In this document: positions 17,421-27,009 of the stretch, piece by piece | Layout: every line of letters starts with the position of its first letter | How positions within the stretch are numbered: the stretch's first letter is position 1 | NCBI GenBank assembly: GCA_001824255.1 | Contig: MHWQ01000002.1 | Span: forward strand, 336,533 to 393,571 | Length of the DNA stretch: 57,039 nt | From: Candidatus Zambryskibacteria bacterium RIFCSPLOWO2_02_FULL_51_21 | Lineage (GTDB): Bacteria > Patescibacteriota > Minisyncoccia > Phycocordibacterales > Zambryskibacteraceae | Reading direction: 5' to 3' | Notes under the pieces: generated by a model | Databases searched by the model: none | The model's input: only the letters and a program-made list of their open reading frames with translations | What the model was told of the DNA's origin: nothing | Program-made: the position numbers and the translations under genes

Positions 17421-17843
17421 TTATTTCTTGATTTCCACGAGCGAACCCCTTCGTCCCGGCACGGCACCCTTGATGTAGATTTCCTTCGACTCGGGGACGA
17501 CCATCACAACCTTGAGATTCTTGACGGTGACCCGGTCGCCGCCCATGCGCCCTGCCATGCGCATGCCCTTGGCCACGCGGCCTCCAGCGCGTCCGCCGCC
17601 GCCGATGGAGCCCGCCTCGCGCTCGCTGTGCTTCTGGCCGTGGGAGCGTCTGCCTCCCTTGAAGCCGTGACGCTTGACCACGCCCTGAAAGCCCTTGCCC
17701 TTCGAAATTCCGCTGACGGTGATGTTATCACCGTCAGCGAGCTTCGACAGGTCTTCCTCGTTAATAGCCATGACCAAGGTTACCGGCACGGCTTCGCCTG
17801 ATGCAAGGAACATTTGGGTCATGTTTATTTTCTTGGCTTTCAT
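17421..17843 (-). CDS. rplC: ribosomal protein L3, internally shortened (140 aa)
   Basis: [20 protein letters not shown]...[51 protein letters not shown]. Confidence 0.92.
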   Translation of the reverse strand: MKAKKINMTQMFLASGEAVPVTLVMAINEEDLSKLADGDNITVSGISKGKGFQGVVKRHGFKGGRRSHGQKHSEREAGSIGGGGRAGGRVAKGMRMAGRMGGDRVTVKNLKVVMVVPESKEIYIKGAVPGRRGSLVEIKK

Positions 17844-18205
17844 ATCATTTTCACGTCGATGTTCACTCCCGAAGGCAGGGACATGTTGGTCAATGCCTCG
17901 ATAACCTTAGCGGAAGGATTCACTATGTCGATGAGCCGCTTGTGGATTCGCATTTCGAATTGTTCTCGCGCATTCTTGTACACGAACGCCGCGCGGTTCA
18001 CCGTATAGATTTTCTTCTCGGTTGGAAGGGGTATCGGGCCCTCAATCTTCGCGTCGTAGCGCAGGGCGGTATCGATGATTTGCTTGACCGAAAGGTCGAG
18101 AATCTTCGATTCGTAAGCCTGCACGCGTATGCGCAGCCTGGAAGATGCCTCTTCTACCGAAGCTTTTTTTGAAGCTCTTTTCTTGGAAGGAACGGCTTTT
18201 GCCAT
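17840..18205 (-). CDS. rpsJ: ribosomal protein S10
   Basis: [49 protein letters not shown]. Confidence 0.95.
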   Translation of the reverse strand: MAKAVPSKKRASKKASVEEASSRLRIRVQAYESKILDLSVKQIIDTALRYDAKIEGPIPLPTEKKIYTVNRAAFVYKNAREQFEMRIHKRLIDIVNPSAKVIEALTNMSLPSGVNIDVKMI

Positions 18206-19396
18206 TTACTTGATTATTTTAGTCACAACGCCCGCGCCCACAGTCTTGCCTCCTTCTCGGATGGCGAAGCGCTGCTGCTCTTCGAGGGCGACTGGTGCCA
18301 CGAGTTTGACCGTGAAGGTCGCCGTGTCGCCCGGCATGACCATCTCAACGCCCTCGGCGAGTGCGACCTCTCCGGTAACGTCGGTGGTTCGGATGTAGAA
18401 CTGCGGCTTGTAACCGGTGAAGAACGGCGTGTGTCGTCCGCCTTCCTCCTTCTTCAAGACGTACACTTCTGCAGTGAAGTCGGTGTGAGGAGTCACAGAG
18501 CCAGGCTTGGCGAGCACCTGGCCGCGGTGAAGGTCTTCCTTCTTGGTGCCGCGGAGAAGCACTCCGGCGTTGTCACCGGCCTGTCCCTCGGAGAGAGATT
18601 TGTTGAACATTTCGATGCCGGTCACGACCGTCTTGGTCGTATCCTTGATACCGATAATCTCAACTTCTTCGCCGACCTTCACCACGCCTCTTTCAATTCT
18701 GCCCGTTACCACCGTGCCTCGGCCTTCAATCGAGAATATGTCCTCGATAGGCATGAGGAAGGGTTTGTCGAGTTCGCGAACCGGCTGAGGGATGTAGGTG
18801 TCGAGAGCGTCCGTCAATTCAAGAATCTTCTTCGACCACTCGTCGTCGATGCCGGTGGCCTCAAGAGCCTTGAGAGCCGAGCCGCGGATGACCGGGGCAT
18901 TCTTGCCGTCGAACTCATACTTGTCGAGGAGGTCTCTCACCTCTTCTTCGACAAGGTCGATAAGTTCCTTGTCTCCTACCATGTCGCACTTGTTGAGGAA
19001 GACCACAACCTTCGGCACTCCGACCTGCTTTGCCAATAGGATGTGCTCGCGGGTCTGGGGCATCACGCCGTCAGTCGCGGCAACCACGAGGATGGCTCCG
19101 TCCATCTGGGCGGCGCCGGTAATCATGTTCTTGATGTAGTCGGCGTGTCCGGGAGCGTCAACGTGCGCATAGTGGCGCGCGTCGGTCGCGTATTCGGAGT
19201 GAGAGAGAGCAATCGTTATGCCTCGGGCCTTCTCCTCCGGAGAGTTGTCAATCTGGTCGACGCCCTTGACGGTCGCCTCCTTGCCAGCGCGGTGAAGCAC
19301 GTTCAGGATGGCGGCGGTAAGAGTCGTTTTGCCGTGGTCGACGTGGCCGATGGTGCCTACGTTGACGTGCGGCTTGCTTCTGTCGAATTCTGCCAT
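18206..19396 (-). CDS. tuf: elongation factor Tu
   Basis: [23 protein letters not shown]...[14 protein letters not shown]. Confidence 0.98.
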   Translation of the reverse strand: MAEFDRSKPHVNVGTIGHVDHGKTTLTAAILNVLHRAGKEATVKGVDQIDNSPEEKARGITIALSHSEYATDARHYAHVDAPGHADYIKNMITGAAQMDGAILVVAATDGVMPQTREHILLAKQVGVPKVVVFLNKCDMVGDKELIDLVEEEVRDLLDKYEFDGKNAPVIRGSALKALEATGIDDEWSKKILELTDALDTYIPQPVRELDKPFLMPIEDIFSIEGRGTVVTGRIERGVVKVGEEVEIIGIKDTTKTVVTGIEMFNKSLSEGQAGDNAGVLLRGTKKEDLHRGQVLAKPGSVTPHTDFTAEVYVLKKEEGGRHTPFFTGYKPQFYIRTTDVTGEVALAEGVEMVMPGDTATFTVKLVAPVALEEQQRFAIREGGKTVGAGVVTKIIK

Positions 19397-19561
19397 TTTA
19401 TTTGTAAGTTATTTCTAAAGTTAATTGGTCAATTTTTGTTTCCAAAAACAAAGAAAGCGCGCGAGAACCATTGCTTTCTCCGGTTCTGGAAGCGCGTCAT
19501 AAAAGTGCGATACCTTATTGAGAGGATCTCAAAGAGCATGGCACTTATAGACGTAAGCGCC

Positions 19562-19590
19562 ATAGTATAGAAAAGGCCTAAAAATGTAAA
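19562..19590 (-). promoter_or_regulatory. tuf/S10-operon promoter TTTACA-N17-TACTAT with ~160-nt leader
   Basis: -35 at 19585-19590, -10 at 19562-19567; shares TTTTCTATACTAT with the rpsS promoter. Confidence 0.65.
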
Positions 19591-19595
19591 GGGCA

Positions 19596-19617
19596 GGACC
19601 TTTGGTCCTGCCCTGCC
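19596..19617. terminator. hairpin terminator
   Basis: agggcaggacctttggtcctgccct. Confidence 0.7.
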
Positions 19618-19629
19618 GTGCTGCCCCGA

Positions 19630-20082
19630 CTAGAAATCCTTCTTCAGGACCTTCCGTACGAGTCCCTCGAGGGTCTCCGGCGTATTGACGTCGTCGTACC
19701 TCTGGGGGAGGAATACCTCCCCCGGCAACGAGGGTATTGGCTCGGTCAGCCTTGAACGGGGGTCCATGGCCTCGCCAAGGCGGAAGGTGACCTCCCGGAA
19801 CCGCCGGTTCTCTCCCTGCAGACGCTCGATGTGGTCACGCTGGTTTTTCTCCCGGACGGCGGATTCTGCCGCCAGCTCCGCGAACTTTTCTGGCGTGAGC
19901 GGAAAGTGTGGCTTGTCGTACTCCGCGCCGCCGGTTGCCTGCCAGAGCGCCGTGGCACTCTCTTCAACCGCTTTCTGCCAGGCCGCGTTCTCGGCCTGCG
20001 TACGCTGGGCCTCATATCCCAGCAACGCCAGGCCGCCGAACCACGCGAGCACGAACAACAACGCGAGCAGCCAATTTTTCAT
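19630..20082 (-). CDS. hypothetical, N-terminal TM/signal, coiled-coil like
   Basis: MKNWLLALLFVLAWFGGLALLG; GAAGGAGATGTAATG SD; TTGACT-N17-TATAAT promoter. Confidence 0.65.
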   Translation of the reverse strand: MKNWLLALLFVLAWFGGLALLGYEAQRTQAENAAWQKAVEESATALWQATGGAEYDKPHFPLTPEKFAELAAESAVREKNQRDHIERLQGENRRFREVTFRLGEAMDPRSRLTEPIPSLPGEVFLPQRYDDVNTPETLEGLVRKVLKKDF

Positions 20083-20128
20083 TACATCTCCTTCAGAGGC
20101 AAAGGCCTCAAACCTTCAGTCTTTCTGT

Positions 20129-20157
20129 ATTATACGCCCAAATTTATATAAAGTCAA
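20129..20157 (-). promoter_or_regulatory. promoter TTGACT-N17-TATAAT
   Basis: -35 20152-20157, -10 20129-20134. Confidence 0.7.
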
Positions 20158-20160
20158 GCC

Positions 20161-22299
20161 TTATTTCCCTCCCGTGCGAGCTTCGATGATGCCGGTCGCG
20201 ACGTTGGTTGGCACGACGGCGTAGTGGTCGAATTCCATAGTCGAAGAGCCACGGCCTTCGGTCATTGAGCGCAGGTTTGTGACATAGCCGAACATTTCCG
20301 AGAGAGGTACTTTGGCCCGGACGACTTTCAGGTCGCCGCGGTCCTCCATCGCTTCAATCTGCCCGCGCTTGCCCGAGAGATTGCCGGTAATGTCACCCAT
20401 GAATTTCTCCGGCACCACTACTTCCACTTTCATAATAGGTTCGAGGATGACCGGCCTTGCTTTCTTGGCCGCTTCCTGGAAGGCCTGCGAAGCCGCAATC
20501 TTATACGCGATTTCCGAGGAGTCCACATCGTGATAAGAACCGTAGTTAAGCTCGGCGGAAATGTCGGTCATCTTGTAACCGGCGAGAATGCCTCTGTCCA
20601 TCGCTTCTTTAATACCCTTCTCAACGGCAGGGATAAATTCCTGAGGGATAACACCTCCTTTGATCGCGTCGATGAATTCGAATCCGGGCTCTCTGTGCGC
20701 GTTCTTCGGCACCTTCTCCTCCGGATCATAGTGAGGAAGCGGCTTAATCTTAATCTTGACGTGACCGTATTGGCCCTTGCCTCCCGTCTGCTTGATGTAT
20801 TTGTTCTCGACTTCCGCTTCGCCCTGGATGGTTTCTTTGTAAGCGACCTGCGGCTTGCCGACGTTTGCTTCGACGCTGAATTCGCGCTTCATGCGGTCGA
20901 CGATAATTTCCAAGTGCAGCTCGCCCATGCCCATGATAACCGTCTCGCCCGTGTCAGCATCGGACTTGATGCGGAAGGTCGGGTCCTCGTCGGAGAGACG
21001 CTTGAGCGCCATACCCATCTTCTCCTGGTCGGCCTTGGTCTTCGGCTCAATGCGAAGCGAGATAACCGGTTCAGGAAACTTAATCTGGTCGAGAGCGATG
21101 GGATTGGCTTCATCACAGAAAGTATGCGAGGTTTTGGCATCCTTGAGACCCACCGCGGCGGCAATTTCTCCGGCGAAAACTTTTTTCACATCCTCTCTTT
21201 TGTCTGCCTGCAGACGCACGATGCGGCCGAGGCGCTCCTTGGTGCCAGTAGTGGAATTATAAATATAGGTGCCCGCCTCAATTGTGCCGGAATAGACGCG
21301 GAAGAAAGTCAACTGGCCGACGAAGGGGTCTGCTTGGAGCTTGAAGGCGAGCGCGGCAAAAGGCTCTTCATCTGATGCGTGGCGCACCACCTCTTCTCCG
21401 GTATCAGGATGAGTGCCTTTGACCGGCGGGATGTCTAGAGGAGAAGGCAGGTAGTCGACAACGGCATCGAGAACAAGCTGAACGCCCTTGTTCTTGAGCG
21501 CGGAGCCGGTCATAACCGGGAAAATTTTGTTTTCTATAACAGCTTTGCGGAGAACACGCTTCAAATCTTCAAGCGTCGCTTCCTTGCCTTCGAGATAATC
21601 ATTCATCATCGCTTCGTCGTTCTCGACGATGCGCTCGACCAGGTCGTGACGATATTTCTGCGCTTGCTCCTTCAAACTCTCGGGAATTTCCTTCTCTACC
21701 ACCTGGTTGCCCATGTTGCCCTCGAAGTAGTAGGCCTTCATCTTCAAAAGGTCGACGACGCCCTCATGGTGGTCTTCTTCGCCGATGGGAATCTGCAGGC
21801 GAACGGCTTTCTTGGAGAGGCGATTCAGGATGGATTGATACGAACGCTCAAAGGAAGCGCCGGTTCTGTCGAGTTTGTTGATGAAGCAGATGCGGGGCAC
21901 CTGCGCCTCTTCCGCGTAACGCCAGTTGGTCTCAGACTGCGGCTCAACACCAGCAACACCGTCGAAGACGACGACGGCACCATCGAGGACGCGGAGCGAG
22001 CGCTTCACCTCCACGGTAAAGTCGATGTGGCCGGGCGTGTCGATGATATTGAAGCGATACTTATCACCGCCATAGGATGGGGCCCAGAAGCAAGTGATAG
22101 CGGCGGCGGTGATGGTGATGCCGCGCTCTCTCTCTTGTTCCATCCAGTCGGTCGTGGTATCACCCTCGTGCACTTCGCCGATTTTGTGCTGGCTGCCGGT
22201 ATAGAAAAGGACGCGCTCGGAAGTGGTGGTCTTCCCCGCGTCAATGTGCGCGATGATGCCGAAGTTCCTGACTTTTTCCAGCGGATAATCTCGTTGCAT
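20161..22299 (-). CDS. fusA: elongation factor G
   Basis: [26 protein letters not shown]... Confidence 0.98.
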   Translation of the reverse strand: MQRDYPLEKVRNFGIIAHIDAGKTTTSERVLFYTGSQHKIGEVHEGDTTTDWMEQERERGITITAAAITCFWAPSYGGDKYRFNIIDTPGHIDFTVEVKRSLRVLDGAVVVFDGVAGVEPQSETNWRYAEEAQVPRICFINKLDRTGASFERSYQSILNRLSKKAVRLQIPIGEEDHHEGVVDLLKMKAYYFEGNMGNQVVEKEIPESLKEQAQKYRHDLVERIVENDEAMMNDYLEGKEATLEDLKRVLRKAVIENKIFPVMTGSALKNKGVQLVLDAVVDYLPSPLDIPPVKGTHPDTGEEVVRHASDEEPFAALAFKLQADPFVGQLTFFRVYSGTIEAGTYIYNSTTGTKERLGRIVRLQADKREDVKKVFAGEIAAAVGLKDAKTSHTFCDEANPIALDQIKFPEPVISLRIEPKTKADQEKMGMALKRLSDEDPTFRIKSDADTGETVIMGMGELHLEIIVDRMKREFSVEANVGKPQVAYKETIQGEAEVENKYIKQTGGKGQYGHVKIKIKPLPHYDPEEKVPKNAHREPGFEFIDAIKGGVIPQEFIPAVEKGIKEAMDRGILAGYKMTDISAELNYGSYHDVDSSEIAYKIAASQAFQEAAKKARPVILEPIMKVEVVVPEKFMGDITGNLSGKRGQIEAMEDRGDLKVVRAKVPLSEMFGYVTNLRSMTEGRGSSTMEFDHYAVVPTNVATGIIEARTGGK

Positions 22300-22356
22300 A
22301 AATAAAACCCCTTAGGGCAAGAAAACTATATATTAATTGTCCTTTTGTTGCAATCT

Positions 22357-22779
22357 TTAAAATCGCAGGAACCAGCCGAGAACTACAAGCCCCAGACCGG
22401 CAAATGTCCAGAACCAGTGGCGGATGAGGAAAGCGAGACCGCTTATGACCTCGTCATAAGCGGAATCGAAGAAACTGACCTTGGATGCCGTACTGGTGCC
22501 GAGAACGCGCGGGGATAAAGAAGAATTTTTATACGACTCGAGATTCCCCGCTACGGACTCCGCTACGGCATCCGCCGCTTCCTTCACTTCATTTATCACC
22601 AGACCGGGCAACTCCTTTGCCCTCTGGGTAAGCTGGCCCCGGATAATTTCCGTTACCGTAGTTTTATCGTCCGGCTCAAGCACTTGCCGGCAGATGGCAG
22701 GCAATAATTCTTCAGCCGAAACTCCGACCGGCGCCGGAAGGATTAAAAAAAGACTGAGGACGAAAATGTTTTTCAACAC
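22357..22779 (-). CDS. hypothetical exported protein with C-terminal TM
   Basis: signal peptide plus C-terminal HWFWTFAGLGLVVLGWFLRF. Confidence 0.6.
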   Translation of the reverse strand: MLKNIFVLSLFLILPAPVGVSAEELLPAICRQVLEPDDKTTVTEIIRGQLTQRAKELPGLVINEVKEAADAVAESVAGNLESYKNSSLSPRVLGTSTASKVSFFDSAYDEVISGLAFLIRHWFWTFAGLGLVVLGWFLRF

Positions 22780-22800
22780 TCTCTCATTATAAAACGAAAT

Positions 22801-22823
22801 GCCCGGCGCGTAAGCGCCGGGCT
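22801..22823. terminator. hairpin terminator
   Basis: gcccggcgcgtaagcgccgggc. Confidence 0.7.
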
Positions 22824-22844
22824 TCCAACCTCCACTTGTCCCTG

Positions 22845-23090
22845 TCAGGCCTTCACGATGTCATACGTCGGCCCGCGCTGGCTGAAACATCGCTTCCCTT
22901 CCATATCGGGGAAGAGCATCTTCCAGCCGTCGTACTGGGTCATGTGGGCGAAGGTAACAGTTTCGTTAGTCTCTTCGTCCTTGAGAACGATCTCGGAGCG
23001 CCTGTCCTCGAGCACTACCAGAGGAATGGGGCTCTTCCCCCTGCGTTTCGGCTTCTCGACGAGCTGTACTTTGTCTCCGCACTTAAACAT
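22845..23090 (-). CDS. hypothetical small protein (ORFan cassette)
   Basis: AGGAGGTTTTCATG SD; flanked by hairpin. Confidence 0.6.
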   Translation of the reverse strand: MFKCGDKVQLVEKPKRRGKSPIPLVVLEDRRSEIVLKDEETNETVTFAHMTQYDGWKMLFPDMEGKRCFSQRGPTYDIVKA

Positions 23091-23166
23091 GAAAACCTCC
23101 TAATACATCAAATACCCGCTTGAGAAAGAAAACAAGCAAACGGAAGCAAACAAGAAGCACAACCGA

Positions 23167-23637
23167 CTACCAGGCGAAGTGGGCGAAGGCCTTATTCGCT
23201 TCCGCCATCTTATGCATGTTTTCTCTCTTCTTAATAGCTTCGCCTTCGTTGTTTGAAGCAGCGATAATCTCCTCGGCTAGTTTCTCTGCCATGGGCTTGC
23301 CCTTCTTGTGCCTGGCGGCGTCAATTATCCACTTCATGGAGAGGAATTGGCGGCGTTCGGGACGCACTTCGCGGGGCACCTGGTAGTTCGCGCCTCCGAC
23401 TCGGCGACTCCGCACCTCCATCATGGGGCCGGTGTTCTTGAGAGCGGTTTCGAAAATTTCGAGCGGGTTCTCATTCTTGGTCTTCTCTTTTATTTCATTT
23501 AAAGCGGCGTAAACGACCTTCCTCGCGGTCGCCTTCTTGCCTTCCTGCATGACGTAATTCACGAATTTGGTCACTCTCTCGGAATCATAGAGATAATCGG
23601 CTTCTATTTTCGGCTTGGCTTTAAGCTTGCGTCGCAT
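23167..23637 (-). CDS. rpsG: ribosomal protein S7
   Basis: [43 protein letters not shown]. Confidence 0.95.
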   Translation of the reverse strand: MRRKLKAKPKIEADYLYDSERVTKFVNYVMQEGKKATARKVVYAALNEIKEKTKNENPLEIFETALKNTGPMMEVRSRRVGGANYQVPREVRPERRQFLSMKWIIDAARHKKGKPMAEKLAEEIIAASNNEGEAIKKRENMHKMAEANKAFAHFAW

Positions 23638-24047
23638 TATTTTTTAGGCCTTTTCGCGCCATATTGAGACCTTGCCTGCTTTCTTCCCTCAACGCCCGTG
23701 GCATCAAGCACTCCTCGGACTATAGAGTAGCGGAGTCCTACATCCTTGACGCGGCCGCCGCGCACCATGACGACCGAGTGCTCCTGGAGATTGTGGCCGA
23801 TGCCCGGGATGTAGGCCGTAATTTCCTGGCCGTTGGTCAGGCGCACTCTCGCAATCTTTCTGATAGCGGAGTTCGGCTTCTTCGGAGTCTTGGTCGTAAC
23901 CTTGGTGGCCACGCCCCGCTTGAAGGGCGAGTAGTTGAATACGGGGCGATTCTTAAGCGTATTAAACGAGCGCGTCAAAGCGACCGACTTCGATTTGCGG
24001 CGGAAAATCTTCCTCTTTTTCTTTACCAATTGATTGATAGTGGACAT
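23637..24047 (-). CDS. rpsL: ribosomal protein S12
   Basis: [13 protein letters not shown]...[51 protein letters not shown]. Confidence 0.97.
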   Translation of the reverse strand: MSTINQLVKKKRKIFRRKSKSVALTRSFNTLKNRPVFNYSPFKRGVATKVTTKTPKKPNSAIRKIARVRLTNGQEITAYIPGIGHNLQEHSVVMVRGGRVKDVGLRYSIVRGVLDATGVEGRKQARSQYGAKRPKK

Positions 24048-24092
24048 TTAAAAACCTGCCATTGGCAGGCCAATACTGTACTAAAAGACTGC

Positions 24093-24704
24093 CTAAAATG
24101 CAATACCGGTAATAAGCCGAAAGACAAAAGCGATTACCGGAAAAAGGTATGACCAGAGGAAGAATATGAAAAAGAGCACTAACATTAACCCGTAACGTTC
24201 AAAGAATTGCCTGAATTTGAGCGTATTTTCGGGAAATAGAGCATATAGGAGCTTCGAACCGTCGAGTGGCGCTATGGGTACGAGGTTAAAGATGGCCAGG
24301 ACGATGTTGATGAAAACCACTATGGCCGTAATGGTGACGAAGGACTGGCTCGCCCAGCCCAGAGTGACGCCCGAGCGCAGTATGAAGCCGAAAATCAGAG
24401 CGATGGAGAGATTCGAAATCGGCCCGGCCGCCGCGACAATGGCTTCCGACCAGCGGCCGGGCCTCAAGTTATACGGATTGTACGGCACCGGCTTCGCCCA
24501 GCCGAAGATGAATCCACCTGTCAAATAAGCTATGACCGGCACAACAAAAGAGCCCACCGGGTCGAGGTGCTTTAATGGATTAAGCGTCAGCCGCCCCTGC
24601 CATCTGGCCGTCTCATCACCAAGGTAGCTTGCAGCATAGCCGTGGGAAACCTCATGGATAACAACCGACATTATTAGGATGGCTATTTGAAATACGAATT
24701 CCAT
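24093..24704 (-). CDS. site-2 protease family (M50) membrane metallopeptidase
   Basis: VIHEVSHGYAASYLGDETARWQGRLTLNPLKHLDPVGS; HExxH variant, NPLKHxDP. Confidence 0.88.
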   Translation of the reverse strand: MEFVFQIAILIMSVVIHEVSHGYAASYLGDETARWQGRLTLNPLKHLDPVGSFVVPVIAYLTGGFIFGWAKPVPYNPYNLRPGRWSEAIVAAAGPISNLSIALIFGFILRSGVTLGWASQSFVTITAIVVFINIVLAIFNLVPIAPLDGSKLLYALFPENTLKFRQFFERYGLMLVLFFIFFLWSYLFPVIAFVFRLITGIAF

Positions 24705-24724
24705 TCTGATAGTATAGCGCAGCA
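24705..24724. promoter_or_regulatory. 20-nt bidirectional promoter between M50 and rpmB start codons
   Basis: overlapping AGTATA/TATACT -10 elements 6 and ~8 nt from the two ATGs. Confidence 0.55.
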
Positions 24725-24967
24725 ATGGCTAAGACATGCCCAGTTCTACATAAGACGTCTAAGGTCGGCGGCGGATACTCCAACAGGACCCGTGCGACCC
24801 AATTCAACCCCACCGGGATGGTGAGGAAGTACCCCAATTTGCAGAAAAAGCGCATCTACGTCCCGGAATTGAAGAAAACCCTCACTCTCACCCTCTCCAC
24901 CCGCGCCTGGAAAACCATCGCCAAGAACGGCGCCCACTCTGTGCTCAAAAAAGCCGGGGTTATTTAA
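24725..24967 (+). CDS. rpmB: ribosomal protein L28
   Basis: MAKTCPVLHKTSKVGGGYSNRTRATQFNPTGMVRKYPNLQKKRIYVPELKKTLTLTLSTRAWKTI. Confidence 0.92.
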   Translation: MAKTCPVLHKTSKVGGGYSNRTRATQFNPTGMVRKYPNLQKKRIYVPELKKTLTLTLSTRAWKTIAKNGAHSVLKKAGVI

Positions 24968-24976
24968 TAAAAAAGA

Positions 24977-25002
24977 AAGAGCCGGAACGTTCCGGCTCTT
25001 TT
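24977..25002. terminator. perfect hairpin terminator (U-tract on both strands)
   Basis: aaagagccggaacgttccggctcttt. Confidence 0.8.
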
Positions 25003-25012
25003 GTGAAAGACG

Positions 25013-25155
25013 GGATCTGGGCGCCGACCACTCTGCCTTATTGTGTCCACTGCTGGGACTCGGAAGGTGTGGTATCAACGCATTTCACCGCTCCACCACG
25101 CCTTTACTCACTCGTTCTTGTGAATACTCTTTCGAGCTACGTGTCGCCCAGATCC
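25013..25155 (-). ncRNA. candidate structured ncRNA, ~143 nt, unknown class
   Basis: 11-bp closing stem GGATCTGGGCG/CGCCCAGATCC; internal stems AAGGcGTGGT/ACCACaCCTT, GCTC-GAAA-GAGT, TTCAC/GTGAG, GTCC/GGAC; TATGAT 7 nt before 5' end; terminator downstream. Confidence 0.55.
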
Positions 25156-25257
25156 AGTACCAATCATACTACCTCATCTCCAAAATTCTGCCATCCTTTT
25201 TGAAGAGCGTATTTAAACAAAAAGAAAGAGCCGGATATTTTAACTGTAGCATGAACA

Positions 25258-25285
25258 ATGGCCGATCCTGTACAGGATCGGCCAT
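25258..25285. terminator. 28-nt perfect palindrome hairpin
   Basis: atggccgatcctgtacaggatcggccat. Confidence 0.65.
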
Positions 25286-25292
25286 GTTTCTG

Positions 25293-25487
25293 CTACTCTT
25301 CCTCCCGCCACGGCGGAAAGACGTCGCCCGGACGCAGATGTTCGTGTCCGGCCCGGCATACCCACGATTCACAAATGATGTAAGCGCCGACAGCGTCACG
25401 GCGGTGCTCTCTGTTGTGTGTATTCTTCAGAGGTTCGCCGCATTTCGGGCAGGCCAAGCGAAGTACGCTTTGAACGCTATTATGCAT
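25293..25487 (-). CDS. hypothetical small Cys/His-rich (zinc-ribbon-like) protein
   Basis: LACPKCGEPLKNTHNREHRRDAVGAYIICESWVCRAGHEH. Confidence 0.55.
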   Translation of the reverse strand: MHNSVQSVLRLACPKCGEPLKNTHNREHRRDAVGAYIICESWVCRAGHEHLRPGDVFPPWREEE

Positions 25488-25520
25488 ATGCCACTCTCCA
25501 CATCGAACTCTACCAAAGTT

Positions 25521-26309
25521 CTATTTCAATCTCAATATGGTTCCGTCCGTATCAAATTCGATGGTGCCGGAATCAATTGTGGATATGATTTTTGCGCCGA
25601 CGCGTTCCAAAATTTTCAAAACTTCTTTGTGCGGGTGGCCGTAGGTATTGTCCTTGCCGGCGGAAATTACGGCGTACTCCGGCGAAACGACTTCGGCAAA
25701 TGTGAGCGAAGTCGAAGTGCGCGAGCCGTGATGCCCCGCTTTCAAAACATCGACGTCCAGAACCTGCCTGCCGGCAGGCAGGTCTTTGTCCAAATGCAGC
25801 AAAATATTTTCCGTCTTTATCGTCGCATCGCCGGTAAAGAGGAATGAGGCCTCGCCGTAGTCGAGCCGCGCCACCACCGAGCCGTCATTCGTATCCCAGC
25901 CGGATATGTCTCGGTCCGGGAAAAGAATCGTTAATTTCGCTCCGTCGCCGAAGTCTATCGTCTGTCCTCGCCTCGCGCTGTTTTGGTCCAGGTTAATACC
26001 CGTCCGGTATCTCTCGGCCACAGCCACAAGCCCCGCGGAGTGGTCCGCGTCCGGGTGCGTTTCAATAACCACATCTATGTAGCGGTCGCCGAAGGCCATT
26101 ACCTTCCCCAATTCCGAGAGCACCTTCCTGTTCCTGCCGCCGTCTATCAGCACCTGCTTGTGCGTCGGCGTATCGATAAAAATCGCATCCCCCTGCCCCA
26201 CGTCGAAGAAATAGACTTTCAAATTCCCCGGACCTTGCCCATAGACGGAAGTCCAGACCAAGATATTGGCCAAGACAAGAGTTGCCAGGACGTATTTCTT
26301 CCAATCCAT
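25521..26309 (-). CDS. MBL-fold hydrolase, ComEC C-terminal-domain-like, with in-frame palindrome
   Basis: VYFFDVGQGDAIFIDTPTHKQVLIDGG..ETHPDADHSAGLVAV...DLPAGRQVLDVDVLKAGHHGS. Confidence 0.88.
   Translation of the reverse strand: MDWKKYVLATLVLANILVWTSVYGQGPGNLKVYFFDVGQGDAIFIDTPTHKQVLIDGGRNRKVLSELGKVMAFGDRYIDVVIETHPDADHSAGLVAVAERYRTGINLDQNSARRGQTIDFGDGAKLTILFPDRDISGWDTNDGSVVARLDYGEASFLFTGDATIKTENILLHLDKDLPAGRQVLDVDVLKAGHHGSRTSTSLTFAEVVSPEYAVISAGKDNTYGHPHKEVLKILERVGAKIISTIDSGTIEFDTDGTILRLK
25763..25782. repeat. dispersed palindrome, in-frame in MBL-fold gene
   Basis: cctgcctgccggcaggcagg. Confidence 0.95.
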
Positions 26310-26330
26310 CGTCTTTAGTATAATCAATAT
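26310..26330. promoter_or_regulatory. 21-nt bidirectional promoter (MBL- / sod+), overlapping -10 elements
   Basis: TATAAT (26319-26324,+) overlaps TATACT (26317-26322,-); both 6-7 nt from ATG. Confidence 0.6.
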
Positions 26331-26951
26331 ATGACCAAACAATTCGAAGAGAAGAAATTCAATATCCCCTCGCTCAAGGGCATTTCCACAAAGACTATTG
26401 AAGAGCACCTGAAGCTCTATGCGGGCTACGTCAAGAACGCCAACATCATTTTGGCGAAGGTTGACGAATACTCCGAAGACTCCAATCCGCTCGTTGGCGC
26501 GGGCGAGGAGCACGCTTACGCCCTGGGCGAAATTCAAAGGCGCTTCGCATTTGAGTTCAACGGCATGAGAAACCACGAAATTTATTTCTCCCACTTCGTC
26601 GGCGGCTCAACTGCGCCCACCGCAGGCAGTCCGCTTATGAAAGCGATAGAAGAAGAATGGGATACGTTCGATAGGTGGCTCAAGCGCTTCAAAACTCTGG
26701 CCACTACCCGCGGAGTGGGCTGGGCTCAGCTTCTCTGGGACCCGGCTTCCGGGCGTCTTTTGAATAATTGGGTGGACGAGCAGCACCTGGGCCAGCTCTC
26801 CGCCTGCGTGCCGATTCTCGAGCTCGATATGTGGGAGCATTCATACGTGGCCGACTATCAACCTTCAGGCAAGAAGCAGTACGTCGAAGACTTTTTCGAG
26901 AACATCAACTGGCGGACCGTTGAAGAAAATTTCGCCAAGGTGCACCAATAA
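26331..26951 (+). CDS. Fe/Mn superoxide dismutase family
   Basis: NHEIYFSHF..., VPILELDMWEHSYVADYQ metal-ligand motifs. Confidence 0.88.
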   Translation: MTKQFEEKKFNIPSLKGISTKTIEEHLKLYAGYVKNANIILAKVDEYSEDSNPLVGAGEEHAYALGEIQRRFAFEFNGMRNHEIYFSHFVGGSTAPTAGSPLMKAIEEEWDTFDRWLKRFKTLATTRGVGWAQLLWDPASGRLLNNWVDEQHLGQLSACVPILELDMWEHSYVADYQPSGKKQYVEDFFENINWRTVEENFAKVHQ

Positions 26952-26963
26952 TTATTAAAACGA

Positions 26964-27002
26964 AGTCGCCCTCGGAAATCTTTTGGTTTCCGAGGGCGAC
27001 GC
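26964..27002. terminator. hairpin terminator
   Basis: gtcgccctcggaaatcttttggtttccgagggcgac. Confidence 0.75.
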
Positions 27003-27009
27003 AAGTGAA

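Noticed and set aside
24055-24069. CCTGCC-att-GGCAGG upstream of rpsL as an eighth palindrome copy
   Set aside because: Shares only the outer hexamers and has a different centre; could be a decayed copy or an ordinary hairpin, so not counted.
25013-25155. 5S rRNA for the structured element (either strand)
   Set aside because: Loop-C-like string CCGAGTCCCAGCAGTGG occurs ~100 nt from the - strand 5' end, and the + strand lacks CCGAAC; register and length are wrong. Needs Infernal to settle.
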